Source: JBBQUN01 sp963698395
GTDB taxonomy: Bacteria; Actinomycetota; Acidimicrobiia; Acidimicrobiales; SZUA-35
Direction of reading: 5' to 3'
Length of the DNA: 64,000 bases
Assembly (NCBI GenBank): GCA_963698395.1
Contig: CAVOQQ010000006.1
Location: 248,001 to 312,000, forward strand
In this document: positions 1 to 8,381 of the stretch, piece after piece
Position numbering within the stretch: the stretch's first letter is position 1
How the letters are laid out: each line of letters starts with the position of its first letter
Position numbers and translations under genes: made by a program
The notes under the pieces: model-generated
What the model was told of the DNA's origin: nothing
Seen by the model: only the letters and a program-made list of their open reading frames with translations
The model's database searches: none

Positions 1-327
1 AACCAGCGCGACCATCAAACCGAGGCCGACCATGGTGATCAGGGTGAAGGTGTCGTTCGGTGCCCGGAACAGGGCGACCGCTGCCGGCACCACGGTGCCG
101 AACGCCGCAGCAATGATCCACGGCCCGGCGGCCCGATGGGCGGCGTGCCAAGCGGCGTCGGATTCGAGCGTGCTCGGGGTGCGAATGCCGAGTCTGCCGT
201 TTCGGGGCAGCTGCCCGCGGATCGAGATGATGCCCACGTAGATCAGCCCCACTCCCAAGAGCAACAGGAGCGGTCCGGCGCTGAAGGCCACGCCGATTGG
301 GACCGGTTTGCTGGTCAGCAGAGGCAC
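1..327 (-). CDS. SdpI-family membrane protein, C-terminus cut by window edge
   Basis: Reading leftward from a GTG at 327, 109 codons stay open to the window edge. The product has a hydrophobic segment at about residues 9-35, then a loop with G-R-L-G-I-R-T-P-S-T-L and D-A-A-W-H-A-A-H-R-A-A-G, then two further hydrophobic stretches. The G-x-R-T plus W-x-x-x-H-R signature is typical of SdpI/YhfL-type proteins; Bacillus SdpI is an immunity protein, but most actinobacterial members have no known role. The start is supported by an in-frame stop at 337-339 and by a TAACGT box exactly six bases upstream. Divergent from thiN. Confidence 0.75.
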   Translation of the reverse strand, partial: MPLLTSKPVPIGVAFSAGPLLLLLGVGLIYVGIISIRGQLPRNGRLGIRTPSTLESDAAWHAAHRAAGPWIIAAAFGTVVPAAVALFRAPNDTFTLITMVGLGLMVALV

Positions 328-333
328 GCTCGC

Positions 334-339
334 ACGTTA
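334..339 (-). promoter_or_regulatory. -10 box of the SdpI-like gene, leaderless type
   Basis: TAACGT on the minus strand, six bases before the GTG start at 327. It fits TANNNT and predicts that transcription starts at or next to the start codon. Confidence 0.5.
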
Positions 340-390
340 ACGGCGCGCGTCGCTCAGCGGGAACCGATCTGCGGATAGCCTCGGGCGGGC

Positions 391-1056
391 ATGCCACTGC
401 CCTTGAACTCCCACACCACCGTGCTGGTCTTCGGCGGTGGCGACGTCCCGACCGCCACGGATCGCGCCCGGTTCCCCGACGTTGCGATGGTGATCGCCGC
501 TGACGCCGGCGCCGATCACGCGCTTGCGTGCGAACGCCGTGTCGATCTCGTTGTCGGCGATCTCGACTCGGTGAGCGAGACCGGTCTGGCCGCCGCCGTC
601 GGATCGGGGGCCGTCGTCGAGCGACACGACTGCGAGAAGGACGAATCCGACCTCGAGCTTGCGCTGCGGCGCGCCGTCGATCACTCGCCGCACCGGATCG
701 TCCTCACTGCCGTCAGCGGCGGCCGAAGCGATCACGCCATTGCGAATCTGCTGCTCGCGACCGGCCCCGCCACGGCCGGCGTGCTCGTCGACGTGGTCTC
801 GGGCGACGACCAGATGTTCGTGATTCGGGGCTCACGGTGGTTCGAGGTCGAGCCAGGCCAGCTGGTGACGCTGCTGCCGGTACACGGTCCGGCGGTCGGC
901 GTCTCTACCACGGGTCTGCAGTACTCGCTCGATTGCGAGACCCTGGAACCCGGTTCCACCAGGGGCATCTCGAACGTCGCCGTTTCCGCTCGAGTGGCCG
1001 TCGAGATCGAAGGCGGGGTCCTGCTCGCCCTCGTTCCGGGAAGTGCAGCCCGATGA
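391..1056 (+). CDS. thiN: Thiamine pyrophosphokinase
   Basis: Transfers pyrophosphate from ATP to thiamine to give the cofactor thiamine diphosphate; cytosolic. The 221-residue product has the family's acidic motifs: G-D-L-D-S at 56-60, K-D-E-S-D-L-E at 83-89, and a following G-G-R-x-D-H-x-x-A-N stretch. The C-terminal third (L-L-P-V-H-G-P, then S-T-T-G-L-Q-Y-S-L) is the thiamine-binding beta domain. The ATG is preceded by TAGCCT at 376-381. The stop overlaps the next start (ATGA), so thiN and the LCP gene are probably translationally coupled, an arrangement with no obvious metabolic logic. Confidence 0.9.
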   Translation: MPLPLNSHTTVLVFGGGDVPTATDRARFPDVAMVIAADAGADHALACERRVDLVVGDLDSVSETGLAAAVGSGAVVERHDCEKDESDLELALRRAVDHSPHRIVLTAVSGGRSDHAIANLLLATGPATAGVLVDVVSGDDQMFVIRGSRWFEVEPGQLVTLLPVHGPAVGVSTTGLQYSLDCETLEPGSTRGISNVAVSARVAVEIEGGVLLALVPGSAAR

Positions 1057-2495
1057 GCAACCGGCCGCGTCGATCACTCGCCCAGCGAACGGTCTTGTCG
1101 ATCAATGCGGTTGCGATCGTTGCCTCGCTGCTGCTGGCCTCCGGTCTGTACTTCGGAAAGACCCGGGCCGAACGCATCGTGCGGGTCCAGCTCGCCGGGT
1201 CGCTGTCGGGCGTCGAGCGTGATGAGAGCGGTGACCGCGTTCTCAACATCCTCCTCGTGGGCTCCGACAGCTCGGCCGGACTCGATCCTGATGACCCCGT
1301 GGCCGTTGGGAGGGTCGGCGAGCAGAACTCCGACGTCATGATCATCGCCCACCTCGACGAGCGAGACGGCACCGTTGCCCTGCTGTCGTTGCCCCGTGAC
1401 CTCTGGGTCGAGATCTCGGCGACCGGACGTGACGCCAAGCTGAACAGCGCCTTCGCCATCGGTGGGCCGGCCGAACTGATCGAGACGATCGAGCTGAACT
1501 ACGGCATTCCGATCAATTTCTACGTCAATGTCGATTTCGCGGGATTCCGCGGCCTGGTCGAAGCGGTGGGCAGCGTGAACGTGGCGTTCGACCGGCCGGC
1601 GAGAGATTGGAATGCCGAGCACAACCGCACCCAAACCGGCTTCGAGCAGCTGGAGGCCGGTTGTATCGCCCTCGGTCCCGAAGAAGCGTTGGCCTACGTC
1701 CGCTCTCGCCACTACCAGACGATGGACGATGACGGCGTCTGGGAGACCGACCCCGGGGGCGATCTCGGACGAATCCGACGGCAACAGGACTTTCTGAAAC
1801 GCCTGGTCCGTCGAGCGATCGACAAGGGTGCCCGCAATCCGTTCGTCTTGAATGATCTGATCGACTCGACGTTGGAAAGCGTCACCGTCGACCAGAACCT
1901 CACCCCCCAGCTCCTCGTCGATATCGGCCGCCGCTACTCGACGTTCGAGCCCGAGGAGCTCCAGTCCTACAGCTACCCCGGTTTCATCTCGTCCGAGGGC
2001 GCGCTCAGCATCGTCCGGGGCATGGACGAGGAGGCCGCACCCTTGTTGGCCCTCTTCCAAGGGGCGCGCCTCGATGATCCTCAGACGGTGCTGGTTCGGG
2101 TCAAGGCCGATGGTGCATCACTCGAGTTGGCCTCGCAGGTGGTCGACGAGCTCCGTGCCAGTGGATTCGACCCGGGGCAAGCGCAGCCCATCGACGCCCC
2201 GCCCGGCGTGCAGATCCGCTACGGACCCGACGGTCTGGCTGCGGCTCGGGTGGTGCTCGACGCCGTGATCGGCGATCCGGATCTGGCGGCGCTCGGCCTT
2301 ACGGCCGAGTCGGTTTCGCTGGTGTCGGCCGACGGACTCACCGGAAGGGAAGTGATCGTGTCGCTGGGAGAGATTCCCGAGGTGGAAGAGCCGGTGGCCT
2401 CACCCGACCCCGACACCGCTTCGCCAACGACCACCAGTCCTGCGGTGGAGACCGACACCGAGGGTCAGGCAGAGCCCGTCGACGCGTGCCGGTGA
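1053..2495 (+). CDS. LCP-family (LytR-CpsA-Psr) cell wall glycopolymer ligase
   Basis: LCP enzymes move lipid-linked glycopolymers onto peptidoglycan at the outer face of the membrane. The 480-residue product has one N-terminal membrane segment (about 14-34), then the LCP core: L-L-V-G-S-D-S near 63, L-S-L-P-R-D-L-W, N-S-A-F-A-I-G-G, L-G-P-E-E-A-L-A-Y-V-R-S-R and D-L-G-R-I-R-R-Q-Q. These hold the Arg and Asp residues that bind pyrophosphate. A LytR_C-like region follows at about 350-430, then a Pro/Glu/Thr-rich tail. The start overlaps the thiN stop by four bases. Next to UDP-sugar and glycosyltransferase genes, it is a good candidate for attaching their product to the wall. Confidence 0.88.
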   Translation: MSNRPRRSLAQRTVLSINAVAIVASLLLASGLYFGKTRAERIVRVQLAGSLSGVERDESGDRVLNILLVGSDSSAGLDPDDPVAVGRVGEQNSDVMIIAHLDERDGTVALLSLPRDLWVEISATGRDAKLNSAFAIGGPAELIETIELNYGIPINFYVNVDFAGFRGLVEAVGSVNVAFDRPARDWNAEHNRTQTGFEQLEAGCIALGPEEALAYVRSRHYQTMDDDGVWETDPGGDLGRIRRQQDFLKRLVRRAIDKGARNPFVLNDLIDSTLESVTVDQNLTPQLLVDIGRRYSTFEPEELQSYSYPGFISSEGALSIVRGMDEEAAPLLALFQGARLDDPQTVLVRVKADGASLELASQVVDELRASGFDPGQAQPIDAPPGVQIRYGPDGLAAARVVLDAVIGDPDLAALGLTAESVSLVSADGLTGREVIVSLGEIPEVEEPVASPDPDTASPTTTSPAVETDTEGQAEPVDACR

Positions 2496-2515
2496 CGGGC
2501 GGAATTGCTTGAACC

Positions 2516-2541
2516 AAGGGTGAAGTGGCCGAAGTACCCTT
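2516..2541 (+). promoter_or_regulatory. Inverted repeat AAGGGT-N14-ACCCTT upstream of the UDP-sugar dehydrogenase
   Basis: Perfect 6-bp arms at 2516-2521 and 2536-2541, followed by TG. A near-copy with the same arms and a 12-base loop lies upstream of ahcY (42355-42378). It could be an operator or an RNA hairpin. Confidence 0.3.
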
Positions 2542-2573
2542 TGAGTCGAACGACTGATGAAGGAGACGCGGCT

Positions 2574-3879
2574 TTGGCTTCCATCGCGGTGATTGGTACG
2601 GGTTATGTTGGTTTGACGACGGGTGCGTGTTTCGCGCATCTGGGGCATGACGTGATTTGTGCCGATATCGATGTGGCGAAGGTGGAGCGTCTGCGTCGGG
2701 GTGAGATCCCGATCGTCGAGGCGGGTTTGGATCGTTTGGTGGAGGAAGGCCTTCGGGCCGGGAATCTGTCGTTCGTGGTGGGTGCGGCGGAGGCGTCGAA
2801 GGACTGCGAGTTCCATTATCTGTGTGTGCCGACCCCGCAGGGTGATGACGGCTCCGCTGACCTGAGCTATTTGCAGACGGCGGCGGCGCAGATCGCGTCG
2901 GTGTTGCCGGCGAACTCGGTGGTGGTGAACAAGTCGACGGTGCCGGTGGGTTCGACCGAGGTGGTTGCCCGGGTGTTGGGGCGGAACGATGTTGCGGTGG
3001 TGTCGAATCCGGAGTTTCTGCGTGAGGGCACTGCGGTCGATGATTTCTTGAATCCGGATCGGGTGGTGATCGGTTCGGCCGATCAGGAGGCTGCGATCCG
3101 TGTGGCCGGCCTGTATTCGCAAGGTGCGGGCGCCGGTGATGGTGACCGATCCGGTGTCGGCGGAGACGATCAAGTATGCGTCGAACGCGTTTTTGGCGTC
3201 GAAGTTGTCGTTCGTGAACGCGATCGCGAATTTGTGTGAGGCGGTCGGGGCGGATGTGAACGATGTGGTGTTGGGGATGGGGTATGACCATCGGATCGGT
3301 AAGGAGTTCTTGAAGCCGGGTCCGGGTTGGGGTGGTTCGTGTTTCCCGAAAGACACCATTGCGATGGTGCGGATCGCTGAGGATCACGGGTATGACTTCA
3401 CGTTTCTGCGTGAAGTGCTCCGGGTGAATGATGAGCAGTTCGATCGGACCGCGCAGAAGGTGTTGGATGCGTTGGCCGATCAGGCTGGGTCGGGTCAGGG
3501 CGGCGGTGATGCTGCGGGCCGGACGATCGGTGTGTGGGGTTTGACGTTCAAGGCGGGTACCGATGATCTGCGGATGTCGCCGGCGATCGAAGTACTCAAG
3601 CGGGTGACCGCAGCCGGGGTGAAGGTGAAGGCGTACGATCCGGCGGTGTCGGTGTCGTTGGTGGAGTTGCCTGATGTCGAGGTGATGTCCGATGCCTATG
3701 ACGCAGTCGATGGTGCGGATCTTCTTTGTGTGATGACCGAGTGGGATCAGTTCCGCTGGTTGGATTTCGATCTGGTCAAGGAACGCATGACGGGGAACTG
3801 TGTGGTGGATGGCCGGAACCTGTTGGATCGGCACCAGTTGCTGCGTCGTGGGTTCACCTACCGCGGAATCGGCCGCTAG
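2574..3879 (+). CDS. UDP-glucose/GDP-mannose dehydrogenase family, interrupted by one frameshift
   Basis: NAD-dependent oxidation of a nucleotide sugar, most likely UDP-glucose to UDP-glucuronate since UDP-glucuronate decarboxylase follows at once. N-terminal Rossmann motif G-T-G-Y-V-G at 8-13, central S-A-E-T-I-K-Y-A-S-N-A-F-L, catalytic Cys in G-G-S-C-F-P-K-D (about 256), and a C-terminal UDP-binding domain. The reading frame shifts after L-Y-S-Q at 3123-3124; removing one G restores a continuous 434-residue protein. TTG at 2574 is chosen because AAGGAG lies eight bases upstream and the product then begins at the Rossmann strand. Codon use leans to G- and T-ending codons, unlike neighbours rich in C-ending ones, which hints at transfer. 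Confidence 0.82.
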
Positions 3880-4818
3880 ATGGCACGAATCGTCATCACC
3901 GGTGGTGCCGGGTTCCTGGGGTCGCACATGTGCGAACGGCTCCTCGACCGCGGCGACGAGGTCATCTGCCTCGACAACCTGGCCACCGGTCGAATGGTCA
4001 ACATCGAGCACCTGTTCACCAACGAGCGGTTCACCTTCGTCAAACACGACGTGTCGAACCACATCTGGGTGCCGGGTGACGTCGATGGCATCATGCACCT
4101 CGCCAGTCCGGCATCACCGGTCGATTTCGGTCACATCCCGATCCAGATCCTGAAGGTGGGCAGCCTCGGCACCCACAACTGTCTCGGTCTGGCTCGCGAG
4201 AAGGGCGCCAAGTTCCACCTGAACTCCACCAGCGAGGTCTACGGCGATCCGCTCGTGCACCCCCAGCCCGAGACCTACTGGGGCAACGTCAATCCGATCG
4301 GCCCTCGCTCGATGTACGACGAGGCCAAGCGGTTCGCCGAAGCGATGACCATGGCGTACCACAACTACCACGGCATCGATGTCCGCATCGTGCGTACGTT
4401 CAACACCTACGGGCCGCGCATGCGACCCGAAGACGGTCGAGTCGTCTCGTCGTTCATCATCCAGGCGCTGAAGAACGAGCCGATCTCCATCTTCGGCGAC
4501 GGCAGCCAGACCCGGAGCTTCTGCTACGTCGATGATCAGATCGAAGGCCAGATCCGACTGTTCGACAGCGACTATCAGCTGCCGGTCAACATCGGCAACG
4601 AGCACGAGTTCACCATTCGGGAGTTGGCCGAAGCCGTCATCAAGATCACCAACTCGTCGAGCGAGCTGTCCTTCGGACCGCTGCCGGTCGACGACCCGAC
4701 CCAACGCAAGCCCGATCTCACCGTCGCTCGACGGGAACTGGGATGGGACGCCGAGGTCCAACTCGTCGAGGGCGTGACCAAGACCGCCGAACACTTCGCC
4801 GAGGTCCTGGGCCTCTAA
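3880..4818 (+). CDS. UDP-glucuronate decarboxylase (UDP-xylose synthase)
   Basis: An extended short-chain dehydrogenase that converts UDP-glucuronate to UDP-xylose through an internal NAD cycle. Visible are the cofactor motif G-G-A-G-F-L-G (8-14), L-A-S-P-A-S-P-V-D, the hallmark S-T-S-E-V-Y-G-D-P, and the catalytic Y146-x3-K150 inside S-M-Y-D-E-A-K-R. At 312 residues it has the usual length of bacterial UXS. The ATG follows directly on the stop of the dehydrogenase gene with no gap, so the pair form a two-step UDP-glucose to UDP-xylose unit. GDP- or dTDP-sugar specificity is unlikely given the UXS-specific motifs. Confidence 0.87.
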   Translation: MARIVITGGAGFLGSHMCERLLDRGDEVICLDNLATGRMVNIEHLFTNERFTFVKHDVSNHIWVPGDVDGIMHLASPASPVDFGHIPIQILKVGSLGTHNCLGLAREKGAKFHLNSTSEVYGDPLVHPQPETYWGNVNPIGPRSMYDEAKRFAEAMTMAYHNYHGIDVRIVRTFNTYGPRMRPEDGRVVSSFIIQALKNEPISIFGDGSQTRSFCYVDDQIEGQIRLFDSDYQLPVNIGNEHEFTIRELAEAVIKITNSSSELSFGPLPVDDPTQRKPDLTVARRELGWDAEVQLVEGVTKTAEHFAEVLGL

Positions 4819-5912
4819 TCGTCGGCTGCCGATCCGTTCGGAACGTCGAGCAGGTCGAACATCGCCGCCAGGTGGGCATCGAGCGAGTGCTCGTTGATCG
4901 CCTGGCGGCGATTCGCGTTCGACACCTGTTGCCAACGCTGCCGGTCGAGCGTGTTGGCCGCGATCGCCTCGAGGAGTCCAGCGGGATCGTTGGGTGCGAC
5001 GATCGCTCCATTTTCGGGTCCGACCAGGTCGGCGATGCCGCCTTGGTCACACGACACCACCGGAAGTCCGAAGTGGAAGGCCTCGAGGATCGAGATCGGC
5101 TCTCCCTCGACCCAGTAGGTCGTCGGCAGGGTCAGTAGCTGTGACTCGGCCAGCAGCAATTCCTTGGCTTCGCCGTGCACGACGCCGACGAAGTCGACGT
5201 TTTCCGGCCACGCAGAGGTGTCGACCGTACCCCCACCGGCAACGACGAACCGCAGCTCAGGATGACGGTCGACCGCGAGACGGGCAGCATCCAGCAAGGT
5301 GTCGATTCCCTTCTCAGGCATGAGGTTGGCCATGAACACCACGGTCGGGCACTCCGACCAGTGGGCAGGCCGTTCCGATGACGCCGTTGCCACATGGCGC
5401 TCGACGCCGTTGCCGATGACGCGAAGCCGGTCGTCCATGTCGAGCCCGTTGAACATCGAGGCGAGACGAGGTGTGAGAATCACGATGTGATCGGCTCGGC
5501 GGAGCAGCCGGAGATAGATCCGGCGTAGGGGAGTGGGCAACTGATCGAGCCCGGTACGCCAGCCTCCTCCGTGGAGATGCCCGACGATGCGCCAGCGTCG
5601 AGCTGCGGCCACCGCGAGCAGCGGTGTGTCTCGAAGGATCGATGACGGACCCTGCCCGAGTTGGAAGTAGGCGACCACGGGTCGTCGGACCGGAGCGATC
5701 AGCATCCGAGCTGCGAGCACAAGTGTTCGCGCGAGCGTGCGTACGGTCTGCGCCAGCCCCGTCGAGTCGATCGGACTTGCCGTGTCAAAGGTGCGATAGT
5801 CGACCTCGGCGGCGTCGAGTGCGTCGAGCAGCATTCGGGCAGCTGTTGCCTGGCCGGTGATCGGCGGCGGCAAGGCAACGACGGCCATGACCTTCGTCAT
5901 CGCTCTGGTCAT
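4815..5912 (-). CDS. GT4-type glycosyltransferase
   Basis: The 365-residue product has a GT-B fold. Its N-terminal half opens with A-L-P-P-P-I-T-G-Q, a glycine-containing acceptor-side motif. The C-terminal half has V-F-M-A-N-L-M-P-E-K-G-I-D-T-L-L and E-G-E-P-I-S-I-L-E-A-F-H-F-G-L-P-V-V, the nucleotide-sugar-binding E-x7-E region of family GT4. Substrate cannot be read from sequence. The start overlaps the stop of the upstream glycosyltransferase (ATGA at 5909-5912), so they are co-translated. The 3' end overlaps the convergent UXS gene by four bases. A second in-frame ATG at 5897 could also be the start. Confidence 0.82.
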   Translation of the reverse strand: MTRAMTKVMAVVALPPPITGQATAARMLLDALDAAEVDYRTFDTASPIDSTGLAQTVRTLARTLVLAARMLIAPVRRPVVAYFQLGQGPSSILRDTPLLAVAAARRWRIVGHLHGGGWRTGLDQLPTPLRRIYLRLLRRADHIVILTPRLASMFNGLDMDDRLRVIGNGVERHVATASSERPAHWSECPTVVFMANLMPEKGIDTLLDAARLAVDRHPELRFVVAGGGTVDTSAWPENVDFVGVVHGEAKELLLAESQLLTLPTTYWVEGEPISILEAFHFGLPVVSCDQGGIADLVGPENGAIVAPNDPAGLLEAIAANTLDRQRWQQVSNANRRQAINEHSLDAHLAAMFDLLDVPNGSAADD

Positions 5913-7009
5913 CGTCGACCCATGTCGATTGCTTCTCGATAGACCGCAGCCGTGCGCTCGGCAGTTCGTTCCCAGGTGTAGTCGCCGGCCCGGGCACGAG
6001 CGGCCGCGCTTCGTTCCTGCTTCCAGCCGGGTGTCGTGGCGATGCGGCCGATGGCGTCGGCCCAGGCGTCGACGTCGGTCGGGTCGAGCAGTTCTCCGGT
6101 CTCGCCGACGACCTCGGCGACTGCGGTACCTGCCGCGCCCACCACCGGTGTTCCTTGCGCCATCGCCTCGATCGCCGGCAAGCCGAAGCCTTCGCGACGG
6201 CTGGGGAAGACCAGCGCCTCGGCCTGATCGAGTAGCACGGGGAGATCGGCGGCGGGAACAAACCCGAGATGGCGTATGCCCTTGTCAGGACCGAACAGCG
6301 AGGCAACCCCGGGACCCCACCCGTCGGGGCCGACCAGCAGGAGCTCGAGATTCGTCTGGGCGGCTCGCCGGTAGGCGTCGATCAGCACCGGAAGATTCTT
6401 GCGGGGCTCGGCCGTGCCGACCCACAGCACGAAGGGCCGGTCGATCTCGTAGTTCGTGCGAACGCGCTCCCGATCGGGGTCGTTGACGACGGCCGGTGTC
6501 GCCCCGAGCGGCACGAGCCGCAGGCGGGCCCGATCGAAGCCGGCATCGGCGCAGTCATCGAGCGTCTGCCGGCTCGAGCACATCACCAGCGTGGCGTCGC
6601 GGCGCATCAGTTCGAACGCCTTGGTCATCATCCGCACGCCACGCGGGGTCAGGTTCGCCGGTTCCAGGACGGGAAACAGATCGTGCAGCGTGGCGACGAG
6701 TGGCGCCTTGCGAACCGGAGGGCTCATGGGCGCCGTTGCGTGGACGAGGTCGACCGGACCGCTGACCCATTCGGGTGCTTCGAGGCCACGGTGCCACGCC
6801 TCGTAGAGCAGTTGGTAGGGCAGGTGGAGGCGCCGGATCGGGATCGGCGGATCGAACGGCGCCGCCGGCCGGCCTCGACCGATGGGACCGATGCCGACCA
6901 GTTCGAGGTCGTCGACGGTGCGGAGCGAGTCGACGAGATGAACGGCCGCGGTTGCGGTGCCGCCCGGCACCTCATGCCAACACTGGGTCAGGGTCACAGC
7001 GACACGCAC
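5909..7009 (-). CDS. GT4-type glycosyltransferase
   Basis: A 366-residue GT-B glycosyltransferase of the mannosyltransferase-like GT4 group. The C-terminal domain shows P-F-V-L-W-V-G-T-A-E-P-R-K-N-L, then P-S-R-R-E-G-F-G-L-P-A-I-E-A-M-A-Q-G-T-P-V-V, the donor-binding motif with both glutamates. The N-terminal part has G-G-T-A-T-A near residue 15 and H-A-T-A-P-M. A longer frame runs to 7126 but would overlap the divergent gene; GTG at 7009 is preferred because TATGGT lies exactly six bases upstream and the product then starts with a Rossmann-like strand. First gene of a two-gene operon with the next GT4. Confidence 0.82.
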   Translation of the reverse strand: MRVAVTLTQCWHEVPGGTATAAVHLVDSLRTVDDLELVGIGPIGRGRPAAPFDPPIPIRRLHLPYQLLYEAWHRGLEAPEWVSGPVDLVHATAPMSPPVRKAPLVATLHDLFPVLEPANLTPRGVRMMTKAFELMRRDATLVMCSSRQTLDDCADAGFDRARLRLVPLGATPAVVNDPDRERVRTNYEIDRPFVLWVGTAEPRKNLPVLIDAYRRAAQTNLELLLVGPDGWGPGVASLFGPDKGIRHLGFVPAADLPVLLDQAEALVFPSRREGFGLPAIEAMAQGTPVVGAAGTAVAEVVGETGELLDPTDVDAWADAIGRIATTPGWKQERSAAARARAGDYTWERTAERTAAVYREAIDMGRR

Positions 7010-7015
7010 CGCCTC

Positions 7016-7021
7016 ACCATA
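7016..7021 (-). promoter_or_regulatory. -10 box for the leftward GT4 pair
   Basis: TATGGT on the minus strand, six bases before GTG 7009. It lies about 18 bp from the oppositely facing TATCGT box at 7040-7045, so the two promoters are nearly back to back. Confidence 0.5.
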
Positions 7022-7039
7022 GAAGGAGCGCGTCGGCTC

Positions 7040-7045
7040 TATCGT
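7040..7045 (+). promoter_or_regulatory. -10 box for the rightward GT4 gene
   Basis: TATCGT, ten bases before ATG 7056; this predicts a leaderless or very short-leader mRNA. Confidence 0.4.
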
Positions 7046-7055
7046 GAGGGGCGCC

Positions 7056-8381
7056 ATGAGGCTCCTGTTTCTCTGCCCCCACTTCGAACCCGATCTGCAC
7101 GCTGCGACCGGCGAGGTGATGACCAAGCTGGTCTACGCCCTCGCCGATCGCGGCCACACGATCGATGTCGTCACCAGCCTCCCGTGGTACCGCCTTCACG
7201 ATGTCGAGCCGGACTGGCGTGGCAAGCCGTGGCGCCGCTCGACCACCACGGCCGGCGAGATCATCAGGGTCTGGCCGTTCCCGACCGACAAGTCGAACGT
7301 GCCCGCTCGCGCTGCGGCCTTTGCCGGGTTCACGGCCATCGCCACGTCGGCCGCGCTCACCCTGAAGAAACCCGACGCCGTGCTCGCCATGTCCCCCCCG
7401 ATCTTCCTCGGCAACGCCGCTGCTGCCGTGGCTCGCCGCTGGCGGGTCCCCTTCGTCTTCAACGTGCAAGACATCTTTCCCGATGTCGCCGTGGAACTCG
7501 GGGCGCTCAGCAATCCGAAAGTGATCGAAGGAGCCAGGAGACTCGAGCGCAGCCTGTACCGCCAGGCAGCCGCCGTCACCGTCTTGAGCGAGGATCAGGC
7601 GGCCAACGTTCGAGCCAAGGTCGACCCCGACGACATCGACAAGGTGCGGATCATCCAGAACTTCGTCGATCTCGATCGGGTGCGTCTGACCGAGCGGGAA
7701 AATCCATGGCGAAGTGAGCATGGGCTCGAGGGCAAGACCATCGTGATGTACGCCGGCAACGTCGGCCTGTCCCAGTCGTTCGACCTGGTCGAGCATGCAG
7801 CGAAAGCCTTCGCCGACCGGCCCGAGGTTCACTTCGTGATCAATGGCGAGGGAGCCGGGCGCCCCGGGGTCGAAGCCTGGGCCGGCGACCACGACAACGT
7901 GAGCGTCTTCGACTTCGTCGGACGCGAAGGCGTGAGCGACCTGCTCGGCGCCGCCGATCTGCACCTCATTCTGCTCAAGACCGGCCTCTCGCGGTCATCG
8001 ACGCCTTCGAAGCTCTACGGAATCATGGCGGCCGGTCGGCCGATCCTGGCTTCGATCGACATCGGCTCGGAGGTCGACGCGATCGTCAGCAAGGCGGGCA
8101 GTGGCCGCACGGTGCCGCCCGACCATCCCGAGGCGTTCCTCGGTGCACTCAAGGCCATGCTGGCGGAGCCGATGGAGATGGAAGCCATGGGACAACGAGC
8201 GCGCAACTACGTCGAAGAACTCCTCACGCCAGAGAAACAGGCAGCGGCCTATGAGCAGCTCTTCACCGAGATGATCGACATCTCGGGCGAAGGTCGCGCC
8301 TACCGGCCGAACCGACGGCGCACCGCATCCCGCCGAGCAACCAGCCGGGCCTTTCAGCAGCATTCCGATCGGAGACAGTGA
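7056..8381 (+). CDS. WcaI/WbuB-like GT4 glycosyltransferase
   Basis: A 441-residue GT-B enzyme. The N-terminus reads F-L-C-P-H-F-E-P-D with a later G-E-V-M-T-K-L, and the middle has F-V-F-N-V-Q-D-I-F-P-D, all typical of the WcaI/WbuB group that acts in colanic acid and O-antigen assembly. The C-terminal half has V-M-Y-A-G-N-V-G-L-S-Q-S and S-K-L-Y-G-I-M-A-A-G-R-P-I-L-A in place of the usual E-x7-E. The last 35 residues are Arg-rich. ATG 7056 is preferred to GTG 7044 because the protein then begins with the strand M-R-L-L-F-L. It overlaps manC by four bases (GTGA). Confidence 0.83.
   Translation: MRLLFLCPHFEPDLHAATGEVMTKLVYALADRGHTIDVVTSLPWYRLHDVEPDWRGKPWRRSTTTAGEIIRVWPFPTDKSNVPARAAAFAGFTAIATSAALTLKKPDAVLAMSPPIFLGNAAAAVARRWRVPFVFNVQDIFPDVAVELGALSNPKVIEGARRLERSLYRQAAAVTVLSEDQAANVRAKVDPDDIDKVRIIQNFVDLDRVRLTERENPWRSEHGLEGKTIVMYAGNVGLSQSFDLVEHAAKAFADRPEVHFVINGEGAGRPGVEAWAGDHDNVSVFDFVGREGVSDLLGAADLHLILLKTGLSRSSTPSKLYGIMAAGRPILASIDIGSEVDAIVSKAGSGRTVPPDHPEAFLGALKAMLAEPMEMEAMGQRARNYVEELLTPEKQAAAYEQLFTEMIDISGEGRAYRPNRRRTASRRATSRAFQQHSDRRQ

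Noticed and set aside
2338..4098. 586-codon minus-strand frame over the UDP-sugar dehydrogenase
   Set aside because: Low-complexity Pro/Arg/His product antisense to a gene with conserved motifs; typical shadow frame of high-GC DNA.
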